From positions 1-17,820 of the forward strand of contig CAVFRF010000090.1 in assembly GCA_963624975.1 (NCBI GenBank): 17,820 nucleotides of DNA, written 5' to 3'. The DNA is from CAVLCC01 sp963624975 (GTDB lineage: Bacteria; Actinomycetota; Coriobacteriia; Coriobacteriales; CADBOM01). The notes beneath the pieces are model-generated. The model ran no database searches and had not been told where the DNA came from. It was given only the letters and a program-made list of their open reading frames with translations. Positions 1-9,698 of this stretch are shown one piece after another. The number at the start of each line of letters is the position of its first letter. Within the stretch, counting starts at the first letter, position 1. A program made the translations under genes and the position numbers.

Positions 1-57
1 GTGCTGCGCGAGATCCCCGCCTGGTGGTTCTACTGGGCCAAGTACTGCCTCATATAG
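1..57 (+). CDS. C-terminal end of an unidentified gene (partial)
   Basis: A frame open from the left edge runs 18 codons to a TAG at 55-57. The visible tail is rich in Trp, Tyr and Phe (IPAWWFYWAKYCLI), which would suit the end of a membrane-associated protein. The DNA is GC-rich like the genes and becomes AT-rich soon after the stop, which supports a real gene end. It would converge on thiI. The fragment is too short to assign a family, and a chance open frame is possible. Confidence 0.35.
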   Translation: MLREIPAWWFYWAKYCLI

Positions 58-88
58 GTCTGCACGTGAATTGCCGGGCAGAGTCGGA

Positions 89-113
89 TTCGCGACAGAC
101 GCAAATTTGCAGA
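89..113 (+). repeat. Intergenic repeat, copy A
   Basis: This copy contains GCGACAG followed by ACGCAAATTTGCA. The 20 bases at 92-111 match copy B at 299-318 with one mismatch. ACGCAAAT at 99-106 and ATTTGCGT at 113-120 form a perfect 8-bp inverted repeat with a 6-nt loop. Confidence 0.75.
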
Positions 114-116
114 TTT

Positions 117-143
117 GCGTTGCAGATTTACGACTGTCGCAAA
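117..143 (-). repeat. Intergenic repeat, copy D (inverted)
   Basis: Read on the minus strand, these 27 bases match copy B at 296-322 with three mismatches. The copy faces copy A, so GCGACAG at 92-98 and CTGTCGC at 134-140 form the outer arms of a nested inverted repeat. Confidence 0.7.
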
Positions 144-295
144 TTATATTAAATTTTGAAATCCCTCAAATTCCAATAAAGCCTCGTTTAGACTGAACTT
201 TAACTGAGATAATGGGCAAATGTTCATTAAGTGGCATGTTTTTGCGTTTCCCCAGCCAAATTCGCCAACCTAACCCAACTTGCCAGCAATGCATT

Positions 296-322
296 TTTGC
301 GACAGCCGCAAATTTGCAACGC
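296..322 (+). repeat. Intergenic repeat, copy B
   Basis: This is the best-conserved copy: TTTGCGACAG, then CCGCAAATTTGCAACGC. It lies in the same orientation as copies A and C and serves as the reference for comparing the others. Confidence 0.75.
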
Positions 323-347
323 AAACGGCCAAAAAAGCGGTAATAAA

Positions 348-372
348 TTTGCGCCAGACGCGATTTTGCAAC
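348..372 (+). repeat. Intergenic repeat, copy C (diverged)
   Basis: This copy reads TTTGCGCCAG then ACGCGATTTTGCAAC. It differs from copy B at 4 of 25 positions and has the same orientation. It ends about 50 bases from the thiI stop codon. Confidence 0.6.
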
Positions 373-425
373 ATTGAAGGATTGCGGCGGCAACAGCGGC
401 GGCACGGCGGCAGCGGCGTCCTCTG

Positions 426-1730
426 CTAGCGGTACTCCACCACCTGCATGTCGTCGCAGATCTGCCTCGCCCAGCCCTCGAAGTCCATCTGCTCCGAAAG
501 CGCGTTGACCTCTCCGAAGCCAGCATGCGTCTCGGGGCTGTCGGGCAGGAACAGCGTGCAGCAGTCGGCGCACGCGTGGATCGAAAGGTCGTAGGTGCCC
601 AGCTCCTTGGCGCGCTCGATGATCTCGGTCTTGTCGGTACCGATGAGCGGGCGGAACACCGGATACTTGGCCACCGCGTCGACCACCGCGATGTTCTCCA
701 TGGTCTGCGATGCCACCTGCCCGAGCGACTCGCCCGTCACGATGGCCCGCGCATGCTCGCGCCAGGCCAGTTCGTTGGCCACGGTGAACATGAGCCTGCG
801 GAAGAATATGACCCTCAGCCTCGCCGGCACCACGTCGGCGATCTGCCGCTGGTACTCCCCGATCTTGGCGATGTAGAGGCGCTTGATGCCTCCGATGTTC
901 TTCATGGCGTCGCAGATGTCCTGCACCAGGTACTCCGACGAGTCGTCGGTCTCGGGCGCGCCCGAGAAGTGCAGCCCGATGGCCACGCCGCCCCTGTGCA
1001 TGATGCGCCACATGGCCACCGGCGAGTCGATGCCGGTGGAGAGCAGCGACACGAACTTGCCCGCGCTTCCCACGGGCAGTCCGCCGGTGCCCTTCTCGGT
1101 GCGCGCGTACACGTATGTGCTGCCCTGGATCACCTCGACATGCACGGTGGCATCGGGGTCGTCCATCTTGACCTTCTTGTCGGGGAACCTCTCGCACAGA
1201 TACGCGCCGATCTGGCGGTTCATGTCCATGGTGTGGAGGGGGAAGTCGGTGTTGGACCTGCGCGACTCGACCTTGAAGGTCTCGAACGGCAGCGCGTCGC
1301 GCAGCACGTCGGCGGCGAGCTGCATCATCACGTCAAGCTCGCGGCTTGTGCGCCAGCCCAGCGAAACGCGCGCCACACCGGGGATGTTCTTCACGATCTC
1401 GAAGAGCTTGCGCACCTTGCGGTTGTCCAGCCCGCCGGAGATGAAGCCCTCGACGTCCTCGCTGGTCGCGCCCGCCGTGCTGGCAGCCTCGCCCTCGCCC
1501 GCGCCAGCCGCGTCCGCACTCGCCGCGCCCTCGGCGCCGGCGATCACGTCGCGGTCCAAAGACACCAAGACCCTCCCCGAGATCTTGGCCACTTTCTCGA
1601 TGGGAAGGTCTTTGCAAATCGTTTGAATGTTGGAGATGAGCTTGCGCTCGAAAACAGACCTGTTGCGACCCTTCAGCCCAATCTCGTGGTAGTGGACCAG
1701 CAGGATCGGATTGGCCGCGTGCACCGTCAA
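426..1730 (-). CDS. thiI: tRNA 4-thiouridine / thiamine sulfurtransferase ThiI
   Basis: ThiI adenylates tRNA U8 and transfers sulfur to make 4-thiouridine; in many bacteria it also feeds sulfur to thiamine thiazole synthesis. The 434-residue product has the N-terminal ferredoxin-like and THUMP regions (about 1-200), then a PP-loop ATPase domain with STGIDSP at 231-237 and TGESLGQVASQT at 332-343. The motif CADCC (C387, C390, C391) holds the candidate catalytic cysteines. There is no C-terminal rhodanese domain, so this is the short Bacillus-like form, which would need a separate cysteine desulfurase. The usual PP-loop sequence is SGGIDSP; here Thr replaces the first Gly. Residues 63-91 are an Ala/Gly/Glu-rich insertion. 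The start is a TTG one base after the rpoZ stop; a GTG two codons later is an alternative. The gene is translationally close to rpoZ. Confidence 0.93.
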   Translation of the reverse strand: MTVHAANPILLVHYHEIGLKGRNRSVFERKLISNIQTICKDLPIEKVAKISGRVLVSLDRDVIAGAEGAASADAAGAGEGEAASTAGATSEDVEGFISGGLDNRKVRKLFEIVKNIPGVARVSLGWRTSRELDVMMQLAADVLRDALPFETFKVESRRSNTDFPLHTMDMNRQIGAYLCERFPDKKVKMDDPDATVHVEVIQGSTYVYARTEKGTGGLPVGSAGKFVSLLSTGIDSPVAMWRIMHRGGVAIGLHFSGAPETDDSSEYLVQDICDAMKNIGGIKRLYIAKIGEYQRQIADVVPARLRVIFFRRLMFTVANELAWREHARAIVTGESLGQVASQTMENIAVVDAVAKYPVFRPLIGTDKTEIIERAKELGTYDLSIHACADCCTLFLPDSPETHAGFGEVNALSEQMDFEGWARQICDDMQVVEYR

Positions 1731-1731
1731 G

Positions 1732-1989
1732 CTACTCAGCTTTCAGCTCGTCGGTCTGCACGTAGCTCAGGTCGCCACGCTCGATCTCTTCCATGGCGAG
1801 CGAGAGCGGCCTCTGGTCCGAGAACTTGGAGAGGTCCGCCACGCTCTGCAGTGCGAGCGCACGGTCCTTCTGGCCGCGCATCATGTCGTTGATGTCGCGC
1901 GCACGCTGCGAAGCGATGGTGCACAGAAGGTACTTGTCGTTCTGGGTCTCGTCGAGGAGCCTGTCGATGTGCTGGTCGATGATCGACAT
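1732..1989 (-). CDS. rpoZ: RNA polymerase omega subunit
   Basis: The omega subunit binds the beta-prime subunit and helps RNA polymerase assemble. The 85-residue product has the conserved core CTIASQRARDINDMMRGQ at about 23-40, the omega counterpart of the family's AxxRARQI segment, and then an acidic tail. Its length is typical of the family. The ATG is preceded by AGGTG five bases upstream, which fixes the start. It lies 66 bases after gmk and one base before thiI. Downstream of gmk is the usual place for this gene in many bacteria, which supports the call for a short protein. Confidence 0.93.
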   Translation of the reverse strand: MSIIDQHIDRLLDETQNDKYLLCTIASQRARDINDMMRGQKDRALALQSVADLSKFSDQRPLSLAMEEIERGDLSYVQTDELKAE

Positions 1990-2055
1990 CTAATCACCTG
2001 TTTTCTTGCTCTGCGGCCGCACCAGGCGCCTTGCGCCAAGCGGCAAACGGCCAAT

Positions 2056-2631
2056 CTATCGTGCTATCTGCGAATCCACCACCTCGAGGAGCTGCTGCAC
2101 AGCGGTCTCGAGGTCGTCGTTCACGATCGTAACGTCGTAGTGCCCTTCCTGCTGCATCTCCGTCCTAGCGGTCTGCAACCGGATCTGCACCTGCTCCTCC
2201 GACTCCGTCGCCCTCCCGCGCAGCCTCTGCTCGAGCACTTCGAAGCTAGGCGGCTTCACGAAGATGAGAAACGCGTCGGGGTAGTTCTGCTTTACCTGGC
2301 GGGCGCCCTGGGGGTCGATCTCGAGCACGACGCTCGTTCCCGACTCGATCTTGCTCTCTACCACCGACTTGAGCGTGCCGTAGCGGTTGGTAAAGACGTT
2401 CGCCCATTCGAGGAACCCGCCCTCGGCCACGAGCTGGTCGAACCTGTCGTTGTCGAGGAAGAAGTACGACTGCCCTTCCACCTCGCCGGGACGGGGGCTG
2501 CGGGTAGTCGCCGAGACGGAAAGCCAAAGCCCGTCTCGGCAACTCATGAGCCTGCTCACCAGCGTGCCCTTGCCGGCGCCCGAGGGGCCGGATATTACGA
2601 AGAGTCTGCCGGACAACAGTTCTACCGCCAA
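2056..2631 (-). CDS. gmk: Guanylate kinase
   Basis: Guanylate kinase phosphorylates GMP to GDP with ATP in the cytoplasm. With the TTG start at 2631 the product has 191 residues, typical of the family. It shows the P-loop GPSGAGKG at 15-22, the GMP-binding stretch TTRSPRPGEVEG at 42-53, and the later IDPQGARQVK and VKPPS segments of the family. The start is uncertain: TTG at 2631 lies one base beyond the mihF stop, and a second TTG at 2616 would shorten the protein by five residues. Neither has a strong ribosome binding site, so translation is probably coupled to mihF. An in-frame ATG at 2715 would overlap mihF by more than 80 bases and is less likely. Confidence 0.95.
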   Translation of the reverse strand: MAVELLSGRLFVISGPSGAGKGTLVSRLMSCRDGLWLSVSATTRSPRPGEVEGQSYFFLDNDRFDQLVAEGGFLEWANVFTNRYGTLKSVVESKIESGTSVVLEIDPQGARQVKQNYPDAFLIFVKPPSFEVLEQRLRGRATESEEQVQIRLQTARTEMQQEGHYDVTIVNDDLETAVQQLLEVVDSQIAR

Positions 2632-2632
2632 T

Positions 2633-2947
2633 CTATTTGGCGGAAAGCTTTTCGATGAGCTTCTCGCGCTGGCGGCTGCCCAGGCCCTTGACCCTGCGGG
2701 TCTCGGAAATGCCAAGCTCCTCCATGACCTTGGTAACCTTGGCCTTGCCGTAGCCGGGCAGGGAGGCGATCATGTCCTTGACCTTGAGCTTGTCGATCAC
2801 GGGGTTGCCCTCGGTGGTGAGGACTTCCTTCACCGAAATCTTGCCCTCCTTGATCTGGTCCCTAAGCATTGCACGCTCGTGACGTGCCTCGGCGGCCTTG
2901 GCCAGCGCGGCTTTCCTCTGCTCCGGGGTCTGGTTGGGCAGTGCCAT
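2633..2947 (-). CDS. mihF: Actinobacterial integration host factor
   Basis: mIHF is a nucleoid-associated DNA-binding protein of Actinobacteria, unrelated to HU/IHF of Proteobacteria and first known as a host factor for mycobacteriophage L5 integration. The 104-residue product has a basic N-terminal helix (about 8-34) and then the helix-two-turn-helix region LPGYGKAKVTKVMEELGI at 63-80, followed by RRVKGLGSRQREKL at 84-97; these closely match the family. The ATG is preceded by a perfect AGGAGGT four bases upstream (2952-2958). The gene follows pyrE and precedes gmk, a neighbourhood common in Actinobacteria. A candidate promoter and a structured leader lie upstream. Confidence 0.96.
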   Translation of the reverse strand: MALPNQTPEQRKAALAKAAEARHERAMLRDQIKEGKISVKEVLTTEGNPVIDKLKVKDMIASLPGYGKAKVTKVMEELGISETRRVKGLGSRQREKLIEKLSAK

Positions 2948-2951
2948 AATT

Positions 2952-2999
2952 ACCTCCTGAAAGATTTATGTAACCTCTGCTCCCGCCTTGCGGGAGGTT
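2952..2999 (-). promoter_or_regulatory. mihF leader hairpin and possible anti-Shine-Dalgarno
   Basis: In the mihF 5' leader, CTCCCGC (2996-2990) and GCGGGAG (2986-2980) form a perfect 7-bp stem with loop AAG. The same region contains ACCTCC (2998-2993), the exact complement of GGAGGT (2957-2952) inside the mihF ribosome binding site. Most of ACCTCC is inside the hairpin, so the two pairings exclude each other. AACCTC and GAGGTT (2999-2994 and 2977-2972) give a third possible stem. The sequences are seen directly; the switch is inference. Confidence 0.4.
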
Positions 3000-3063
3000 C
3001 TGCATCGTAGAATCTTGCGGCGTAGCTCCCATTTTCGAACTCGGGGAACGCGCACAGTGGCTT

Positions 3064-3092
3064 AATATACACGTTTCCCCCGGAAAATGAAA
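3064..3092 (-). promoter_or_regulatory. Candidate promoter for mihF-gmk-rpoZ-thiI
   Basis: On the minus strand a TATATT -10 element (3069-3064) lies 17 bases after TTTCAT (3092-3087), a weak -35. The spot is unusually AT-rich for this window and sits between the pyrE stop and mihF. It would give mihF a leader of roughly 110 bases. I see no terminator after pyrE, so read-through from the pyr operon is also possible. Confidence 0.45.
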
Positions 3093-3106
3093 TATTTATC
3101 GGCAAG

Positions 3107-3679
3107 CTACAGTTTGCGGCTCCCAAGCGAATGAACTTCCACGCCCTCGGCGCACAACTTGCACTCCTCGGGCATCCACGAGGGGGTGGGCAGGGTGAGC
3201 AGCGGGTAGAAGGGCTGGGAGAACAGCCGGTCGGAGCACCTGTCGATGAGCGAGACCACGCCCACCACGTTGGCCCCGGCGCCCTCCACCAGGTCGCAGA
3301 CCTCCTTGACCGACGAGCCGGTGGTCACCACGTCTTCGGCCACCAGCACGTTGGCTCCCGCAGGCACCTCGAACGACCTGCGGAACATCATCTGGCCGTC
3401 CTTGCGCTCGGAGAAGATCATGCCCACTTCCAGCGAGAGCGCCACGGCGAATCCGAAGAGGATGCCGCCCACGGCGGGCGATGCCACCAGGTCGATCTTC
3501 ATGTCTTCGGGAAGCCTCGACACGGCCTCGGCCGCCAGGTCGCAGGTGAGCTTGGGGTTCTCGAGCACCCTGGCGCACTGGATGTAGGTGTCGGAATGGC
3601 GCCCCGACGTGAGCACGAAGTGCCCGTTGCGAATGGCCTGGGTGTCCTTGAGGATCTTGAGGATGTCGTCGTCGTTCAT
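3107..3679 (-). CDS. pyrE: Orotate phosphoribosyltransferase
   Basis: PyrE joins orotate to PRPP to give OMP, the fifth step of UMP synthesis. The 190-residue product has the PRPP-binding motif VLVAEDVVTTGSS at 111-123, an N-terminal FVLTSGRHSD segment at 21-30, the ERKDG stretch at 91-95 from the mobile catalytic loop region, and a C-terminal ECKLCAEG segment (C173, C176) resembling the CxxC tail of one PyrE subgroup. The ATG at 3679 has GGAGG five bases upstream. The frame stays open to a GTG at 3781, which would add 34 Gln- and Pro-rich residues, but the ribosome binding site favours the shorter form. It is the last pyr gene, 109 bases after pyrF. Confidence 0.95.
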   Translation of the reverse strand: MNDDDILKILKDTQAIRNGHFVLTSGRHSDTYIQCARVLENPKLTCDLAAEAVSRLPEDMKIDLVASPAVGGILFGFAVALSLEVGMIFSERKDGQMMFRRSFEVPAGANVLVAEDVVTTGSSVKEVCDLVEGAGANVVGVVSLIDRCSDRLFSQPFYPLLTLPTPSWMPEECKLCAEGVEVHSLGSRKL

Positions 3680-3788
3680 GCTTGCCTCCAAACTTGTCGT
3701 GCCTGCCTGCTGCTGTTGTTGCGGGCTTTCGGGCTGGGTCGCCGACCTCCGGGGTCGCCCGACTGCCGCGCCCGCGGCCACGCGTTTC
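3680..3788 (-). other. pyrF-pyrE spacer with CAG-rich tract
   Basis: This is the longest spacer inside the pyr operon. On the minus strand it contains a CAACAACAGCAGCAGG tract (about 3706-3721) and the short self-complementary stretch GGTCGGCGACC. It is in frame with pyrE but is not assigned as coding, because pyrE has a good ribosome binding site downstream of it. I see no terminator or promoter here. Confidence 0.4.
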
Positions 3789-4541
3789 CTACAGGACCTC
3801 GGCCACCTGCGCGGCGATCGCGTCGAACGCCGCCACCGGGTCGTCGGCCTGCGTGATGGGCCGTCCGATCACCACATGGGTCGAGCCGTTGGCGAAGGCC
3901 TGCGCCGGCGTGGTGACCCTTGCCTGGTCGCCCGCGCTGGAGCCTGCCGGCCTCACCCCGGGCGTGACGATGAGCATCTGGGGTCCCAGCACGTCCTTGA
4001 GCATCTCGGCCTCCTTGGGAGAAGCCACCACGCCGCTCACGCCGGCGCCCTTGGCCAGCGTTGCAAGGCGCTTGACCTGAGTGGCCGCCTCGTCGGCAAC
4101 GCCAACCGAGGCCAGCGTGGGGTCGTCCATGCTGGTGAGCACCGTCACGGCCAGGATCTGCGGCATGTCGCAGCCCGTGGGCATCTTCTCCATGGCCTCG
4201 CGCGCGCCTTCCACGGCGGCCTCCATCATGGGAGCGCCTCCGCCCGCGTGCACCGTGAACATGTCGGCTCCGGTGAGCGCCACGGAGCGCGCCGCGCCCT
4301 TCACCTGATGCGGAATGTCGTGGAGCTTGAGGTCCACGAACACCTTGTAGCCGCGTTTCTTGAGCTCGTGCACGGCCTTCGAACCCTGCGAGTAGTAGAG
4401 CGTCATGCCCACCTTCATCCACGAGGCATGGCCCCGCAGCATGTCGGCAAGCTCGAGCGCCCTTGGCATCTCGCAGTCCAGCGCCACGATGATCTTGTCG
4501 GCGGCCTGCTCGACGGCGGCTTGCAAAACGTTGTCTGTCAT
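3789..4541 (-). CDS. pyrF: Orotidine 5'-phosphate decarboxylase
   Basis: PyrF decarboxylates OMP to UMP, the last step of the pathway. The 250-residue product has the catalytic DxKxxD array (D70, K72, D75) within FVDLKLHDIP, an N-terminal IIVALD strand at 17-22 with the substrate-binding Asp, TPGVRP at 193-198 and the phosphate-binding VIGRPI at 224-229. Length and motifs fit the bacterial OMP decarboxylase group typified by B. subtilis and E. coli PyrF. The ATG is preceded by AGAGGG eight bases upstream. It starts 23 bases after pyrD. Nothing unusual is seen. Confidence 0.96.
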   Translation of the reverse strand: MTDNVLQAAVEQAADKIIVALDCEMPRALELADMLRGHASWMKVGMTLYYSQGSKAVHELKKRGYKVFVDLKLHDIPHQVKGAARSVALTGADMFTVHAGGGAPMMEAAVEGAREAMEKMPTGCDMPQILAVTVLTSMDDPTLASVGVADEAATQVKRLATLAKGAGVSGVVASPKEAEMLKDVLGPQMLIVTPGVRPAGSSAGDQARVTTPAQAFANGSTHVVIGRPITQADDPVAAFDAIAAQVAEVL

Positions 4542-4564
4542 CTGCTCGTCCCTCTTCCGGTAGG

Positions 4565-5476
4565 TTAACGGAGCGCCCCGCGCAAGTCGGAGATGCTCTC
4601 CACGTTGTTGTCGATGCAGTACTGCATGATGCCCTCGGCCACCTTCTGGGCGGCGCACGGGTCCATGAAGCTCGCGGTGCCCACGGCCACTGCGGTGGCT
4701 CCGGCCAGCACGAACTCCAGCGCGTCGGTGGCGGTGCAGATGCCGCCCATTCCGATGATGGGCACGCTCACCACCTGCGCCACCTCGTACACCATGCGAA
4801 GCGCCACGGGCTTGACCGCGGGGCCCGACATGCCGCCCACCTTGCGGGCCATCACGGCCCTGCGGGTGCGCAGGTCGATGGCCATGCCCAGCAGGGTGTT
4901 GATGAGCGAGACCGCGTCGGCGCCCGCATCCTCGGCGGCGCGGGCGATCGCGGTGATGTCGGTCACATTGGGCGAGAGCTTGGCGATGAGCGGACGCTTG
5001 GTGAGCTTGCGGCACGACTCGACCACCTCGCGGGTGGCCGCCGGGTCGACCCCGAAGGTCATGCCGCCGCAGTCCACGTTGGGGCACGAGATGTTCAGCT
5101 CGTAGGCGTCCACGCAGCTCTCGTCCTCCAGGCGCTCGATCACCTGCGCGTAGTCGGAGAGGCTGTGCCCCGCCACGTTCACGATCACGGGCACGTCGCG
5201 CTGCGCCAGCCACGCCAGGTCGCCCTTGCAAAACGCCTCGACGCCCGGGTTCTGCAACCCGATGGAGTTGAGCATCCCGCTCGGGGTCTCCGCGATGCGG
5301 GGCGAGTCGTTGCCCTCCCAGGGCACCGCCGACACTCCCTTGGTGGTCACGGCGCCCAGGCACGTGATGTCGAAGAAGTCGTTGTACTGTCTGCCCGCCG
5401 CAAACGTGCCCGATGCGGTGGTCACGGGGTTCTTCATGCGAAGCGAGCCGATGCTCACCGAGATGTCGGGGTTCAC
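4565..5476 (-). CDS. pyrD: Dihydroorotate dehydrogenase, class 1B catalytic subunit
   Basis: PyrD oxidises dihydroorotate to orotate using FMN. The 303-residue product has the class 1 signature NISCPNV with catalytic C131, plus NTLLGMAID at 193-201, GGMSGPAVKPVALR at 214-227 and GMGGI at 242-246 for FMN binding. A catalytic cysteine and a pyrK directly upstream identify class 1B, in which electrons pass to NAD+ through PyrK. The start is a GTG whose last two bases begin the pyrK stop codon (GTGA overlap), with GGGAGGTGG upstream inside pyrK. The tight overlap fits equal production of the two subunits. Confidence 0.96.
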   Translation of the reverse strand: MNPDISVSIGSLRMKNPVTTASGTFAAGRQYNDFFDITCLGAVTTKGVSAVPWEGNDSPRIAETPSGMLNSIGLQNPGVEAFCKGDLAWLAQRDVPVIVNVAGHSLSDYAQVIERLEDESCVDAYELNISCPNVDCGGMTFGVDPAATREVVESCRKLTKRPLIAKLSPNVTDITAIARAAEDAGADAVSLINTLLGMAIDLRTRRAVMARKVGGMSGPAVKPVALRMVYEVAQVVSVPIIGMGGICTATDALEFVLAGATAVAVGTASFMDPCAAQKVAEGIMQYCIDNNVESISDLRGALR

Positions 5477-6316
5477 TGCCACACCACCTCCCTGGCCTCG
5501 AACACGGGGCCGTCCACGCAGGCGCGCTTCTTGCCCGCGACGGTGTCGACCACGCACGACAGGCATGCGCCGATGCCGCAAGCCATGCGCCGCTCGAGCG
5601 ACACCTCCACGAGCGGCATCTCGCCGCCCTGCTGCGCGCGCTCGGCCAGCACGCCCTCCAGCGTGCGCACCGCGGCGCGCTCCATGGGCTCGGGGCCGCA
5701 GATCGACACGTAGCTTGCATCCTGCGCGAAGTCGCCGATCAGCTCGGTGCAGAAGCCATGGTGGCCGGCCGTGCCGTCGTCGGTGGCGATGTGCACGCGC
5801 GCGCCGAAGCCCTCCAGCACCTGCGTGCCCACGAGCCGCTCGGCCGTGGTGGCGCCTACCAGACAGTCCACCTGCGCGCCGCTCTCCACCAGCTGCTTTG
5901 CCAGCATGGTCTGCGGAGCCACGCCCATGCCGCCGCACACCAGCACGGCATGCTTGCAGGCGGCCGGCGGGTTCCAGCCGCGGCCCACAGGTCCGATGAG
6001 GCTAAGCTCGCAGCCCGGGACCAGCGTGGTCATATGGCGGCTGCCGGTGCCCACCACCTGGTACATCACGAAAATGGAGTCGCCGCCCCACCTGCACACC
6101 GAGAACGGCCGGCGCAAGATGTGGCCGTCCATCCCCGGTATCTGCATATGCACGAACTGCCCCGGCTGCACCATGCGGGCGATCTGCGGGGCGTCCAGCT
6201 CCATCACGTGGATCGCCGGCGCAAGCTCGACGTTGGACATCACGCGCGCCAGCTCGTCCACGGGGGTCGCCGCCCCCGCAGCCGCCTCAGCGCCCGCGCC
6301 CGCAGCGCAGCGCTCG

Positions 6317-6324
<8 letters not shown>
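5473..6324 (-). CDS. pyrK: Dihydroorotate dehydrogenase electron transfer subunit
   Basis: PyrK carries FAD and a [2Fe-2S] cluster and passes electrons from PyrD to NAD+. The 283-residue product has the flavin motif RPFS at 72-75, the NAD-binding GGMGVAPQ at 131-138, CGPEPM at 209-214, and the cluster ligands C249, C254, C257 and C269 (C-x4-C-x2-C-x11-C). The first 20 or so residues are an Ala/Gly-rich extension that the family does not need; an internal start could remove it, but the 8-base overlap with carB supports ATG at 6324. The gene overlaps pyrD by four bases. Confidence 0.95.
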
Positions 6325-9622
<3,298 letters not shown>

Positions 9623-9664
9623 TTTGCGCCTGCCTTTCGTGATGTTGAGCTTGCGTTGCGCTTT

Positions 9665-9696
9665 CGGGCGAACCGCCCGCGTGCCGGTAGCCCGGC
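9665..9696 (-). other. Two hairpins in the carA-carB spacer
   Basis: The 76-base gap between carA and carB holds a perfect 6-bp stem (CGGGCG 9665-9670 with CGCCCG 9674-9679) and a 5-bp stem (GCCGG 9683-9687 with CCGGC 9692-9696). There is no T-run, so an intrinsic terminator is unlikely. They could be mRNA-stability or processing elements. Confidence 0.4.
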
Positions 9697-9698
9697 CC

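Larger units (their letters stand above)
58..425. other. AT-rich convergent intergenic region with repeats
   Basis: These 368 bases separate the plus-strand gene end from the end of thiI. The stretch from about 90 to 372 is clearly richer in A and T than the rest of the window. It holds four copies of a roughly 25-nt element, listed separately. The part next to thiI (about 380-420) is a GCC/GGC-rich tract with no obvious function. I see no convincing gene and no classic hairpin followed by a T-run for either flanking gene. Confidence 0.7.

Noticed and set aside
166..294. 42-codon minus-strand open frame in the AT-rich intergenic region
   Set aside because: It has no ribosome binding site, no recognisable motif, and begins inside the repeat region. 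Composition alone does not support it.
380..420. GCC-rich tract after thiI as a terminator or coding extension
   Set aside because: It has no clean inverted repeat with a T-run, and the thiI frame has already stopped. It looks like simple low-complexity sequence.
2025..2037. Short hairpin GGCGC-CTT-GCGCC in the gmk-rpoZ spacer
   Set aside because: The stem is only 5 bp with no T-run on the minus strand, and is easily expected by chance in GC-rich DNA.
2632..2715. Longer gmk start at the ATG at 2715
   Set aside because: It would overlap almost all of the mihF C-terminal coding region and add residues not found before the P-loop in guanylate kinases.
3680..3781. N-terminal extension of PyrE from a GTG at 3781
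   Set aside because: The ATG at 3679 has a good GGAGG site and matches the family start; the extension is low-complexity Pro/Gln/Ala.
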